Assembly: GCA_946614435.1 (NCBI GenBank)
Contig: CAMOGW010000002.1
Location: 124,001 to 188,000, forward strand
Length of the DNA: 64,000 bases
Direction of reading: 5' to 3'
Origin: an uncultured Prevotella sp.
GTDB lineage: Bacteria > Bacteroidota > Bacteroidia > Bacteroidales > Bacteroidaceae
In this document: positions 40,494 through 48,569 of the stretch, piece by piece
Layout: every line of letters begins with the position of its first letter
Position numbering within the stretch: the stretch's first letter is position 1
Program-made: the position numbers and the translations under genes
Notes under the pieces: model-generated
Told to the model about the DNA's origin: nothing
Database searches by the model: none
Seen by the model: the letters and a program-made list of their open reading frames with translations, nothing else

Positions 40494-40568
40494 TCAAATA
40501 TCACTAAATGACTGCATTGGTAATTTCTTAGCTTCTTCGTCGGTATAATCGGGTTTCTTTTTAATCAT
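40494..40568 (-). CDS. Possible 24-residue leader peptide of the Sel1 gene
   Basis: In the predicted leader of the Sel1 mRNA an ATG at 40568 opens a frame of 24 codons (MIKKKPDYTDEEAKKLPMQS, then FSDI) ending with TGA at 40494, 26 bp before the Sel1 start. It has a charged start and regular codons, but no strong ribosome site. It may be a short coupled peptide, a truncated gene or chance. Confidence 0.35.
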   Translation of the reverse strand: MIKKKPDYTDEEAKKLPMQSFSDI

Positions 40569-40608
40569 AAATATAAATAAGAAAGGTTTTCGCATTGAAA
40601 TGAACGAG

Positions 40609-40617
40609 GCAAAGATA
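40609..40617 (-). promoter_or_regulatory. -7 box of the Sel1 gene
   Basis: The minus strand reads TATCTTTGC, placing the transcription start near 40602, about 130 nt before the Sel1 start codon. Confidence 0.6.
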
Positions 40618-40684
40618 TAGCAAAAAATCGGAATAGCCAAACTTTGTTCTGAGATTTTAGTCATTTCTTAGTGCAATCTTTCAT

Positions 40685-40858
40685 GAATGAGGGGGCGAAT
40701 CGCCTTAATCATGGGGGCGATTTAGGTCATTTCAGTATAAGCAGCTATAGCGGATTATATAATCGGCTATAGCGGACTATATAATCCGCTATAGCTGCTT
40801 ATACTCATTTAACCTAAATGCTCCCTTCATCGCGGCTCTTTTCTACCGCGAAACAAGG
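40685..40858. mobile_element. Palindromic MITE-like element, copy M2
   Basis: It begins GAATGAGGGGGCGAAT and ends CGCGAAACAAGG. The core stem is 25 bp, perfect (40737-40761 with 40778-40802), with the centre GGCTATAGC. Compared with M1 it is inverted and carries CTATAGCGG where M1 has CTGCAGCGG, with the matching change on the other arm. The remaining 40859-40943 shows no clear promoter box. Confidence 0.75.
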
Positions 40859-40943
40859 CATTTTTTCCCGTCATTGGATAGGAAATGAATCATGAAGCAC
40901 AATAGATTCGTAAGAAATACCGTTTTTAAAGAAAAAATGAACA

Positions 40944-41846
40944 ATGAGTAGATTTTTTGTATTTCTTTTTGTAGTAACATCAGTTATCGCTTGTTCAAAC
41001 GATACTGATCCTGTGAACAACAACCCCGTATTGCTCCCAACAGGCGGCGATACAATCCTGTCGCATGAGCAGTTTAATACAGGTAAGTTGCTTTCTATAG
41101 ATGGTGGTAATCTGCATATAGCCTATACTTATGATGAGCAGGGGCGGGTTGTAGGCTATGAGAAAAATGATTCTTCTAATGGAATGATGGTGAAAAAGAA
41201 TCAGGCCAGTTACGAATACGGGGATAATCGCATCTTTGTGAAAAGCCATGAATTTGAAGAGTGGCCTGAGGGCGTTGTCCACAATTCTGAAAGGAATGTG
41301 ATGAAATATGACACTTTGTTTATGGTCAATAACAGAGTAGATAGTTGTGCTGGCGTTTTAGATGGTACATGTTTCTTCTATAAGTTTGAATATGACAATC
41401 AGGGGAGACTCATATCTCTCAAAAACGACAATGTCTTGCGTGATAACATGGGGCGGTTGAGGGAGACCCCTTGGTACTCAGAATTCTATACTTTGGAATG
41501 GGAGAATGGAAACGTAGTAAAAAAGAAAGTGGTCATACCGACAAGGGGTGAAACGAGTGAATGGAATTATAACTATTCTTCGTTGAAAGGTTCGTTTACG
41601 CTAAGCGATGTAAGAGTATTCGTCTTTGATCTCGAACCTTTGTTTGCCGAAGGCTATTTTGGTGTGTCCTGCACGAACCTGTTGTTGAGTGTTGAATCAA
41701 GCACTGAAATAGGCAATAAAACTTATAAGACCAAATGTAATTACGAATATGAATTAGATTCCCTGCAAATGATAAAGGTGCTAAGGGAAACGTGGTCTAA
41801 TCAAGATAGGAGCAGCACAGGGGAGTTTAAGATAAAGTGGAAATAG
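40944..41846 (+). CDS. AT-rich lipoprotein with YD-like repeats (DUF4595-like)
   Basis: The 300-residue lipoprotein (signal MSRFFVFLFVVTSVIACSN, Cys at residue 17) contains repeated motifs of the type IAYTYDEQGRVVGYEK, YKFEYDNQGRLISLKND and FYTLEWENGNVVKKK, a pattern seen in DUF4595 and related beta-rich lipoproteins of Bacteroidales. Its codon usage is clearly more AT-rich than its neighbours', and it lies between two copies of the Sel1/MITE module, so it may be imported. The function is unknown. Confidence 0.65.
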   Translation: MSRFFVFLFVVTSVIACSNDTDPVNNNPVLLPTGGDTILSHEQFNTGKLLSIDGGNLHIAYTYDEQGRVVGYEKNDSSNGMMVKKNQASYEYGDNRIFVKSHEFEEWPEGVVHNSERNVMKYDTLFMVNNRVDSCAGVLDGTCFFYKFEYDNQGRLISLKNDNVLRDNMGRLRETPWYSEFYTLEWENGNVVKKKVVIPTRGETSEWNYNYSSLKGSFTLSDVRVFVFDLEPLFAEGYFGVSCTNLLLSVESSTEIGNKTYKTKCNYEYELDSLQMIKVLRETWSNQDRSSTGEFKIKWK

Positions 41847-41919
41847 GAGCAGATGTGTTCAAGCTGCCCTGCTGTCAAGACATAAAATTCTCATTAAAAT
41901 TATTTAACCACAAAAAAAC

Positions 41920-42287
41920 GCATCCTCGTCACCCTCGGCTGCTTCCTTGCGCAGCTCGGCGAGGATTTCCTTTCCGCCATTCTCATTGCTCACCGCACGT
42001 TTCAGCCATTTCTTGGCCTGTGCCTTGTCGGCGGCTATGCCTTTGCCCTTCAGATAGGCTTTGCCCAGTGCATATTCAGCATCGGCATTCTCCTGTGCAG
42101 CCGCTTTCTTGAACCATTCCACGGCTTTCTTGCGGTCCTTGGCCCCGCCCTCGCCGTCTTTGTAGCAGCGGCCCAGCCGGTACTGTGCTTTCTTGTGGCC
42201 TTTCTCGGCGGCGGCCTTCAGTTTGGGAAATGCCTCGGTGTAGTTCTTGGCATCATAGAGTTTCTTACCCTCTTCGTAGAGCCTGTC
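41920..42287 (-). pseudogene. Truncated copy of the Sel1-repeat gene
   Basis: This segment is nearly identical to the Sel1 gene at 39899 but lacks the signal-peptide end (homology stops at DRLYEEGKKLYDA, 42287) and the last residues (it stops matching after EGDEDA at 41920). One Sel1 unit is missing: LGRCY joins directly to KDGEG, a loss of 36 codons. The homology ends exactly where the MITE-like element M3 begins. Confidence 0.88.
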
Positions 42288-42417
42288 GAATCAGTGGGGG
42301 TATTCGCCCTGATAGTGGGGGCGATTTAGGCCATTTCAGTATAAGCAGCTGCAGCTGCTTATACTGAAATGGCCTAAATCATCCCTTCGTTACGGGGCCT
42401 TTCTACCATGAAACAGG
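42288..42417. mobile_element. Palindromic MITE-like element, copy M3, with 58-bp perfect palindrome
   Basis: It starts GAATCAGTGGGGG, matches the left end of M2, and ends CATGAAACAGG. Its core has lost the central part present in M1 and M2, so that 42323-42380 is a perfect palindrome of 58 bp (half: GATTTAGGCCATTTCAGTAT then AAGCAGCTG). Confidence 0.78.
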
Positions 42418-42437
42418 ACGATTCAGCGGTTGATTTC

Positions 42438-42503
42438 AATATGCATGGCTGGTCATGTTAATATGCGTGACCGGTCATGTTAATATGCATGGTCGGTCAT
42501 GAG
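42438..42503. repeat. Three 22-bp tandem repeats over the cydB stop codon
   Basis: Units AATATGCATGGCTGGTCATG.., AATATGCGTGACCGGTCATG.. and AATATGCATGGTCGGTCATG.. start at 42438, 42460 and 42482, an exact 22-bp period. The cydB stop (42480-42482) and its last codons (MTDHAY) lie in the third unit. Confidence 0.88.
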
Positions 42504-43694
42504 CTCGTCCTTGTCCAGTTTCTTCGCATCAATCTTGCGCCAGCAATACACGATGTAGGCCAGCACGAAGGGCACGAGGAACGACACGTAGAACATGGTG
42601 CGCAGCGTGAACTCACTGCTGCACGAGTTGGCAATGGTGAGCGACGACTGCAGGTCGGCTGTCGAGGGATAGTAGGCCGTGTGGTTCCATGCAGCGGTGA
42701 GCAGCAGCGGCAGCACGGTGAGCACGGTGCCGATGCCTGCCGGCCAGATGCCTCTGAACATTGAACATTGAACGTTGAACGTTGAACATTTGTTGCCAAA
42801 GGCTTCGGTGGCTATGCCCCACAGCACGAGTACTACGCCTGCGATGAACAGCAGGGCCAGTGGCCACATCTCCATGAAGTTATGCAGATACTTGTACGGC
42901 TCCATGTAGATGAGGCCCTCGTCGTTGTAGGCATAGCCGTCCTTGAGCAGCAGGTGAACGAGGAAGGCCACGAAGAGCAGCAGGAACGGAACGGCTGCAC
43001 CGATGAGGCGCACAGAGCCACGCGCACGTATGTCCTCGTCGTTCACGTTGTTCATCACATAGAGGATGCCTAACGTGCGCGCCAGGAACATCACGGCCAG
43101 TCCGAACACGAGCACCCAGGGATTGAGCAGCGCGTCGAGACCGTGGGAGGCATTGGCCCAGCGGCTGATGGCCTCGCCCTGTCCCTCTAAGAGAAGGGGC
43201 GACATCAGCGTGCTCTTGTCAACAATGAAGTTGGCACCCTCAAAGAAGGTGGCTACGGCGGCTCCTAACAGGAACGGGCCGAGCAGGCCGTTGAGCACAA
43301 GGAAGAACTGGAACGTGCGTTTGCTGAGGAGATTCCTTGCCCAGGCCAAGCGGCCAGAGGCCGGGCCGTCCAGCTTGCTCTGGAACTCATAGCTCACGGC
43401 TTGCAGCACGAACGTGAACAGAATGAGCATCCACAGCCAGTAGGCGCCGCCAAACGAGGTGCTGTAGAACAGGGGAAATGAGGCGAAAAACGCGCCGCCG
43501 AAGGTGACGAGCGTGGTGAACGTGAACTCCCACTTGCGGCCAGTGGAGTTGATGACGAGGCGCTTGCCCTCCTCGGTCCAGCCGAGTGAGCGCATGCACG
43601 AGTTGGCTCCCTGCACGAAGAGCAGGAACACGAGTATTGCACCGAGCAGTGAAACGATGAAACACCAGTAATGTTGTAGGAAGTTGTAGGTCAT
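42480..43694 (-). CDS. cydB: Cytochrome bd ubiquinol oxidase subunit II
   Basis: CydB pairs with CydA in the quinol oxidase that uses oxygen at very low levels. The 404-residue protein has about nine membrane helices and the CydB opening MTYNFLQHYWCFIVSLLGAI, GWTEEGKRLVINSTGRKWEF and GYAYNDEGLIYMEPYKY. Residues about 301-312 (CSTFNVQCSMF) are an in-frame insert from a 7-bp tandem repeat at 42756-42790 in the loop before a membrane helix. The last codons come from a 22-bp repeat. It follows cydA by 33 bp. Confidence 0.93.
   Translation of the reverse strand: MTYNFLQHYWCFIVSLLGAILVFLLFVQGANSCMRSLGWTEEGKRLVINSTGRKWEFTFTTLVTFGGAFFASFPLFYSTSFGGAYWLWMLILFTFVLQAVSYEFQSKLDGPASGRLAWARNLLSKRTFQFFLVLNGLLGPFLLGAAVATFFEGANFIVDKSTLMSPLLLEGQGEAISRWANASHGLDALLNPWVLVFGLAVMFLARTLGILYVMNNVNDEDIRARGSVRLIGAAVPFLLLFVAFLVHLLLKDGYAYNDEGLIYMEPYKYLHNFMEMWPLALLFIAGVVLVLWGIATEAFGNKCSTFNVQCSMFRGIWPAGIGTVLTVLPLLLTAAWNHTAYYPSTADLQSSLTIANSCSSEFTLRTMFYVSFLVPFVLAYIVYCWRKIDAKKLDKDELMTDHAY
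42756..42790. repeat. 7-bp tandem repeat inside cydB
   Basis: Five units of GAACATT/GAACGTT. It encodes an in-frame insert and uses the same unit as the susC-susD spacer at 24911-24958. Confidence 0.85.
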
Positions 43695-43727
43695 AGCTGT
43701 GATGGGTTTTGGGGGGCTTATAGGGAC

Positions 43728-45362
43728 CTATGCGGCGGGTCCTTTCTTTATTTGTTTTAAGAGAATACCGATCTCAACGGCCAGCATGGTGGTGAAGAGA
43801 ATGAGGAAGAGGATGAACGTGACGGCCACGCTCGATGAGTGCAGATCGCTGACGGCGGCCCAGGTGGGCAGCATGTCCTGAATGGTCCAGGGCTGACGAC
43901 CGAATTCGGCCACGAGCCAGCCGCTCTCACTGGCGATGTAGGACAGCGGCAGCAGGGCGATGGCCAGCCAGTAGTGCCATGCAGGCAGGGCATCGGCCCC
44001 CACAGTGTCGGCCTGCGTCTCGTGAATCAGACCGAATGAGGCCAACAGGCGGCGCGTGATGATGGTGACGTAGGGGATGCGGAACGACGTGAGCACCAGT
44101 ACGGCAAAGAACAGAATGAACAGGCAGCCGGCTCCCACCATGATGCGGAACGCCCAGAAGTTGACGGGCACGTAGGGCACTACCTCGCTCCTGTCACGGA
44201 TGTAGCCGTAGCCGAAGTAAGGCATGTTGGCGGTGAGCGTAGCGAGCAGCGTTGAGAGCTCTTCATCGCTGGCTCCACCGGCCTTGGCCTTGCGATAGTC
44301 GGCCAGGGTCTGAATGGCCACTCTGCCGCGCTCCATCTTCTCCTCCACCGAGGGCTCGCGTGTGCCGTCGGGTAGGGTATAGCCGTTCAGCAGGTCGTTG
44401 ATGCCCGGCACGTAGCCCTTCGGGTCGTTGGTGGCCATGATGCTCAGCGCGTAGGGCATGTCAATCTTCAGCGGAGCCGACTGCTCGTTGGCATAGTCGG
44501 GCTGGCGGAAGGGATTCACCCAAGCCACAGCGGTGAGTCCCTGCTCGGTGCCGCCATTGTAGAGCGCCTCCATCGCAGCGAGCTTCATGGGCTGCACCTT
44601 GGCCACCTGCTGACCGGAGATGTGGCCGGTGAAGGCCGCGCCCAGTGAGGCCACCAGTCCCACGATGCTGGCTATCCTGATGCTCTCCACGGCCAGTCGC
44701 TTCTCACGCTTCTTCAGGAGATACCAGCTGCTGACGGCCACCACGAACACGGCTCCGATGATCCAGGCCGAGATGACCGTGTGGCAGAACTTGCCCACGG
44801 CAAAGGGCGAGAAGGCCACGGCAAAGAAATCGACCATCTCGTGGCGCATGGTGTCGGGATTGAACTCGCACCCCACGGGGTACTGCATCCAGGCATTGGC
44901 CACCAGAATCCACCAGGCTGAGAGGGTGGCACCCAGGCCGGTGAGCCATGTCGAGGCCAGATGGAAGCCTGCAGACACCTTCTTCCATCCGAAGAACATC
45001 ACGGCCACGAACGTGCTCTCCATGAAGAAGGCCAGGATGCCCTCGATGGCCAGCGGAGCTCCGAAGATGTCGCCCACGAACCAGGAGTAGTTGCTCCAGT
45101 TCGTGCCGAACTCAAACTCGAGAATGATGCCAGTGGCAACGCCCATGGCAAAGTTGATACCGAAGAGCTTCTGCCAGAACTGGGCAGTCGTCTTCCAGAA
45201 TTCGTCCTTCGTGCGATAGTAGCACGTCTCGGCAATGCCCATGATGACGGCCAGACCGAGGGTGAGCGGCACGAAGAGCCAGTGGTAGATGGCCGTAAGG
45301 GCAAACTGTGCGCGTGACCAGTCAATGGTGCCTGCGTCGATGGTTAAGAGGATGTTTTGCAT
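43728..45362 (-). CDS. cydA: Cytochrome bd ubiquinol oxidase subunit I
   Basis: CydA carries hemes b558, b595 and d and the quinol site. The 544-residue membrane protein has the conserved opening WSRAQFALTAIYHWLFVPLT (heme ligand His), GINFAMGVATGIILEFEFGTNW, the ligand region in NPDTMRHEMVDF, the Q-loop and GRQPWTIQDMLPT near the end. It lies between the DUF4492 gene and cydB in one operon; this trio is standard in Bacteroidales. Confidence 0.96.
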   Translation of the reverse strand: MQNILLTIDAGTIDWSRAQFALTAIYHWLFVPLTLGLAVIMGIAETCYYRTKDEFWKTTAQFWQKLFGINFAMGVATGIILEFEFGTNWSNYSWFVGDIFGAPLAIEGILAFFMESTFVAVMFFGWKKVSAGFHLASTWLTGLGATLSAWWILVANAWMQYPVGCEFNPDTMRHEMVDFFAVAFSPFAVGKFCHTVISAWIIGAVFVVAVSSWYLLKKREKRLAVESIRIASIVGLVASLGAAFTGHISGQQVAKVQPMKLAAMEALYNGGTEQGLTAVAWVNPFRQPDYANEQSAPLKIDMPYALSIMATNDPKGYVPGINDLLNGYTLPDGTREPSVEEKMERGRVAIQTLADYRKAKAGGASDEELSTLLATLTANMPYFGYGYIRDRSEVVPYVPVNFWAFRIMVGAGCLFILFFAVLVLTSFRIPYVTIITRRLLASFGLIHETQADTVGADALPAWHYWLAIALLPLSYIASESGWLVAEFGRQPWTIQDMLPTWAAVSDLHSSSVAVTFILFLILFTTMLAVEIGILLKQIKKGPAA

Positions 45363-45395
45363 ATTGTTTTAGGGTTTTGGGGTTTTAGAATGGGG

Positions 45396-45480
45396 CTTAT
45401 AGGTCTTATGAGTCTTATAGGTCTTATGGGTCTTATAGGTCTTATAGGACTTATGGGCCTTATGGAACCTATGGTGGTGC
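45396..45480. repeat. 9-bp degenerate tandem repeat between DUF4492 and cydA
   Basis: About nine units of the form TCTTATAGG/TCTTATGGG fill the 119-bp spacer. A short similar piece (GGCTTATAGGGACCTATG) lies between cydA and cydB at about 43715. Confidence 0.85.
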
Positions 45481-45481
45481 T

Positions 45482-45712
45482 CTACGGAGCCTGTCTTTCT
45501 ACCAGCTCTGAAGCAACAAAGTCGTCTTCCTCCCCACTCTCGGCGTGCTGGCCGATGTAGTTGGGGAAGAAGAAGACTTTGAGTATGGCAAACATGATGA
45601 ATAGCTTGATGGCAATAATGAGCCAAAGCGTCTTTCCCAACGTCATGTTGCGAAATCCATCGTAGTATAAATCGAAGACTCGATAAAGAAAACTGTCTTT
45701 ACGCATAGGCAT
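45482..45712 (-). CDS. DUF4492 membrane protein of the cyd operon
   Basis: The small protein (76 residues from MPMRKDSFLYRVFDLYYDG) has one or two membrane segments (about 28-48, LWLIIAIKLFIMFAILKVFFF). It is regularly encoded upstream of cydAB in Bacteroidota and probably assists assembly of the oxidase, as small CydX-like subunits do elsewhere; that function is inferred. The start at 45712 (or 45706) is set by the promoter; longer frames would reach into it. Confidence 0.82.
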   Translation of the reverse strand: MPMRKDSFLYRVFDLYYDGFRNMTLGKTLWLIIAIKLFIMFAILKVFFFPNYIGQHAESGEEDDFVASELVERQAP

Positions 45713-45731
45713 CGTGCAGATGGTTGATGCG

Positions 45732-45764
45732 GCAAAGATATGTATTTTCTGCGAAACTTCCAAA
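45732..45764 (-). promoter_or_regulatory. Promoter of the DUF4492-cydAB operon
   Basis: On the minus strand TTTG (45761-45764), exactly 20 bases, TATCTTTG (45733-45740). The predicted start is near 45725, giving a leader of 13-19 nt. Confidence 0.75.
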
Positions 45765-45916
45765 TTATAGGCTACGAAAAGTGAGATCACTATCTTACTG
45801 GCTGGGACTAACTGGGACTGACTGGGAGTGGCTGGGATTATCTCCCCTCCCTTCCGCGTGCCCGTACATTTTTTATATTAATTATCGTGACTCTTCGCGA
45901 ATTAATGTTACAACTT

Positions 45917-45948
45917 TTTGTATATTCGCGAAAAAACTTGTAATTTTG
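45917..45948 (+). promoter_or_regulatory. Promoter of the coiled-coil membrane protein gene
   Basis: TTTG (45917-45920), exactly 20 bases, TAATTTTG (45941-45948). The predicted start is near 45955, about 28 nt before the ATG at 45983. Confidence 0.75.
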
Positions 45949-45982
45949 CGCCCGAATATTCGAATATTGATTGAACAAAAGG

Positions 45983-46852
45983 ATGAAGAAGACATGGTTC
46001 ATTGCCGCTATCGCGGCGGTGGTGTTGTTGGCAGGTATCGCCGTCTGGCTGTTCCTGAACCTGCAGGAACAGAAGGTTGCCAACCAGGAAATGCAGGAAC
46101 TGGCCCTGCTGGACAAACAGGAAATGGAGAACGAATATGAGCGCTTCACGCTGCAGTACAGCGAGATGATGACTCAGATCAACAACGACTCGCTCGTGGC
46201 CCAGCTCACGCAGGAGCAGTTGCGCACACAACAGCTGCTGGAGGAACTGAAGAAGACCAAGGAAACCGACGCACGCGAGATAGCACGGCTGAAGAAGGAA
46301 CTGGCCACCGTGCGTGACGTGCTGCGCTCGTTCATCCGACAGGTGGACTCGCTCAATCAGGTGAACGAGACCCTGCGCAGCGAGAACTCGCAGATACGCG
46401 ACGAGCTGGCAGAGAGCAACCGGCAGAACGTGAACCTGGCCTCGGAGAAGGCATCGCTCAGCGAGAAGGTGGCCATCGCCGCACAGCTGGATGCCACCGG
46501 CATCACCATGACACCGCTGAACAAGCGCAACAAGGCCGCGAAGAAGATGAAGGACTGCAAGCAGATTCAGGTGAGTTTCAGCATCGCCAAGAACGTGACG
46601 GCCACCAACGGGCAACGCACACTCTACGTGCGCATACAGACCCCGAACGGCGACGTGCTCACGGGCGGCACCTTCCAGTATGAGAACCGGCAGATAGAAT
46701 ACTCGATGAAGAAGACCGTGGAGTATGCCGGCGAGGAGATGAGCGTGCAGACCTACTGGGACGTGAACGAGTACCTCGGGGCAGGCGACTACCGCGTGAG
46801 CATCTTTGCCGACGGCAACATGATCGGGACGAAGACCTTCACGTTTAAGTAA
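45983..46852 (+). CDS. Membrane-anchored coiled-coil protein, unknown function
   Basis: This protein of about 289 residues has an N-terminal membrane anchor (TWFIAAIAAVVLLAGIAVWL), a long Glu/Gln/Leu coiled coil (about 25-165) and a C-terminal beta domain (about 195-289: CKQIQVSFSIAKNVTATNGQ, LYVRIQTPNGDVLTGG, GDYRVSIFADGNMIG). The plan resembles the coiled-coil lipoprotein at 17651. It probably sits in the inner membrane with its coil in the periplasm. I see no catalytic motif. It is upstream of the exporter genes. Confidence 0.75.
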   Translation: MKKTWFIAAIAAVVLLAGIAVWLFLNLQEQKVANQEMQELALLDKQEMENEYERFTLQYSEMMTQINNDSLVAQLTQEQLRTQQLLEELKKTKETDAREIARLKKELATVRDVLRSFIRQVDSLNQVNETLRSENSQIRDELAESNRQNVNLASEKASLSEKVAIAAQLDATGITMTPLNKRNKAAKKMKDCKQIQVSFSIAKNVTATNGQRTLYVRIQTPNGDVLTGGTFQYENRQIEYSMKKTVEYAGEEMSVQTYWDVNEYLGAGDYRVSIFADGNMIGTKTFTFK

Positions 46853-46871
46853 AACAGAAATAATTCAAGTT

Positions 46872-46908
46872 TTGGAGGTCTAAGGAGTTTAGGAGTTTGG
46901 GAGTATAG
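46872..46908. repeat. 8-bp tandem repeat upstream of the tolC-like gene
   Basis: GGAGGTCTAAGGAGTTTAGG, then AGTTTGGGAGTATAG, the same unit as 28797-28985. Confidence 0.7.
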
Positions 46909-46957
46909 ACAGTTGGAACTTACGAAAGTTAAAATAAATAACATCAAAAAAAGCGAA

Positions 46958-48523
46958 ATGACGAACAAACGTTTCTTGCTGAAAGCGCTGGGACACGGCA
47001 GCGGAGCCCATCCGGCGGCAGCCCGATGGGCAGGCCGCGTTGTGGGCGCATGGCTGCTGACGGCAGCACTGCCTGTGCAGGCACAACAACTGCTGAGCCT
47101 GGACAGCTGCAGGGCAATGGCGCTGCGCAACAACAAGCAGATGGAGGCCGCCCAACTGAGACAGGACGTGGCCAAGAACATCCGCAAGTCGATGCGCACA
47201 AAGTATCTGCCACATATCTCGGCGGTGGGTACCTATCAGTTCACCAGTGAGGAAATCTCGCTGCTGAACAACGACCAGAAGACGCTGCTCTCGAACATGG
47301 GCAACAGCGCCGTGAACGGAATACAGAACTACGCACAACAGATCGGGGCCGACCTCGTGGCAAGCGGGCTGCCTGCCTCGCTGGTGCAGACCATCGGGAC
47401 GGCAGTGCACACCGAGGCTGCACCCTTAGAGACCGCACTGGCCAGCAAGCTGAACGGCGTGGGCCGCGAGATCGTGGATGCCTTCCACACCGACACGCGC
47501 CACGTGTGGGCCGGATCCATCATGGCCGTGCAGCCCGTGTTCATGGGCGGCAGCATCGTGGCCATGAACAAGATGGCCACACTGGGCGAACGGCTGGCCG
47601 AGAACACCACTGAGGCCAAGCGGCAGAACGTGATCTACACCGTGGACCAGACCTACTGGCAGGTGGTGTCGCTCAAGCACAAGAAGAAGCTGGCCGAGAG
47701 CTACTTAGCGGTGGTGAAGAAACTGGACGGCGACGTGCAGAAGATGATCAAGGAGGGCGTGGCCACACGCAGCGACGGACTGAGCGTGAGCGTGAAGGTG
47801 AACGAGGCCGAGATGGCAGTGCAGAAGGTGAACGACGGACTGGTGCTGTCGAAGATGCTGCTCTGCCAGATGATAGGACTGCCCATGAGCGAACAGGTGA
47901 CACTGGCCGACGAGGACAAAGACGACCTGGGCGCACTCACGCTGGCACCGCAGGCCAACGTGGAGCAGGCACTCGAGAACCGCCCCGAGCTGAAGATGCT
48001 GGACAACACCGTGGCCATCGCCAAGCAGGGCACCAACCTGCTGCGCGCAGGCTACTATCCGCAACTGGCCCTGACGGGCGGCTACGTGGTGAGCAATCCC
48101 TCGCTGCAGAACGGCTTCGAGCGCAAGTTCAGGGGCTTCTGGAACGTGGGCGTGCTGCTGCGCATACCCCTGTGGAACTGGGGCGACGTGATGTATAAGG
48201 TGCGCGCATCGAAGAGTGCCGCCGCCATCGTCAACCTGCAGCGCGAGGAGGCCCGCGAGAAGATTGAGCTGCAAGTGAACCAGGTGGCCTTCAAGGTGGA
48301 AGAGGCCAACAAGCGACTGGCAATGGCCGAGGCCAGCGTGAAGAAGGCCGACGAGAACCTGCACACGGCCAACGTGGGATTTGCCGAGGGCGTGGTGACC
48401 CCCACCATCGTGATGGAGGCACAGACAGCCTGGCTGCAGGCCAAGTCGCAGAAGATAGATGCCGAGATAGCCGTGAAGATGAGTCAGGTGGATCTGCAGA
48501 AGGCACTCGGCTCGCTCCAATAA
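46958..48523 (+). CDS. TolC-family outer-membrane efflux protein
   Basis: The 521-residue product starts at MTNKRFLLKALG (46958); its signal sequence is unusual, with a GC-rich stretch encoding GHGSGAHPAAARWAGRVVG before the hydrophobic AWLLTAALPVQA. The mature part has two repeated OEP domains with LSLDSCRAMALRNNKQMEAA and LGALTLAPQANVEQALENRPELKMLD, and a helical C-terminus with HTANVGFAEGVVTPTIVMEA. It forms the exit channel for the exporter encoded by the next three genes. Confidence 0.9.
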   Translation: MTNKRFLLKALGHGSGAHPAAARWAGRVVGAWLLTAALPVQAQQLLSLDSCRAMALRNNKQMEAAQLRQDVAKNIRKSMRTKYLPHISAVGTYQFTSEEISLLNNDQKTLLSNMGNSAVNGIQNYAQQIGADLVASGLPASLVQTIGTAVHTEAAPLETALASKLNGVGREIVDAFHTDTRHVWAGSIMAVQPVFMGGSIVAMNKMATLGERLAENTTEAKRQNVIYTVDQTYWQVVSLKHKKKLAESYLAVVKKLDGDVQKMIKEGVATRSDGLSVSVKVNEAEMAVQKVNDGLVLSKMLLCQMIGLPMSEQVTLADEDKDDLGALTLAPQANVEQALENRPELKMLDNTVAIAKQGTNLLRAGYYPQLALTGGYVVSNPSLQNGFERKFRGFWNVGVLLRIPLWNWGDVMYKVRASKSAAAIVNLQREEAREKIELQVNQVAFKVEEANKRLAMAEASVKKADENLHTANVGFAEGVVTPTIVMEAQTAWLQAKSQKIDAEIAVKMSQVDLQKALGSLQ

Positions 48524-48569
48524 CACATAGAACTTTATTATTATCATTTAGAACTGATCACAACATATC

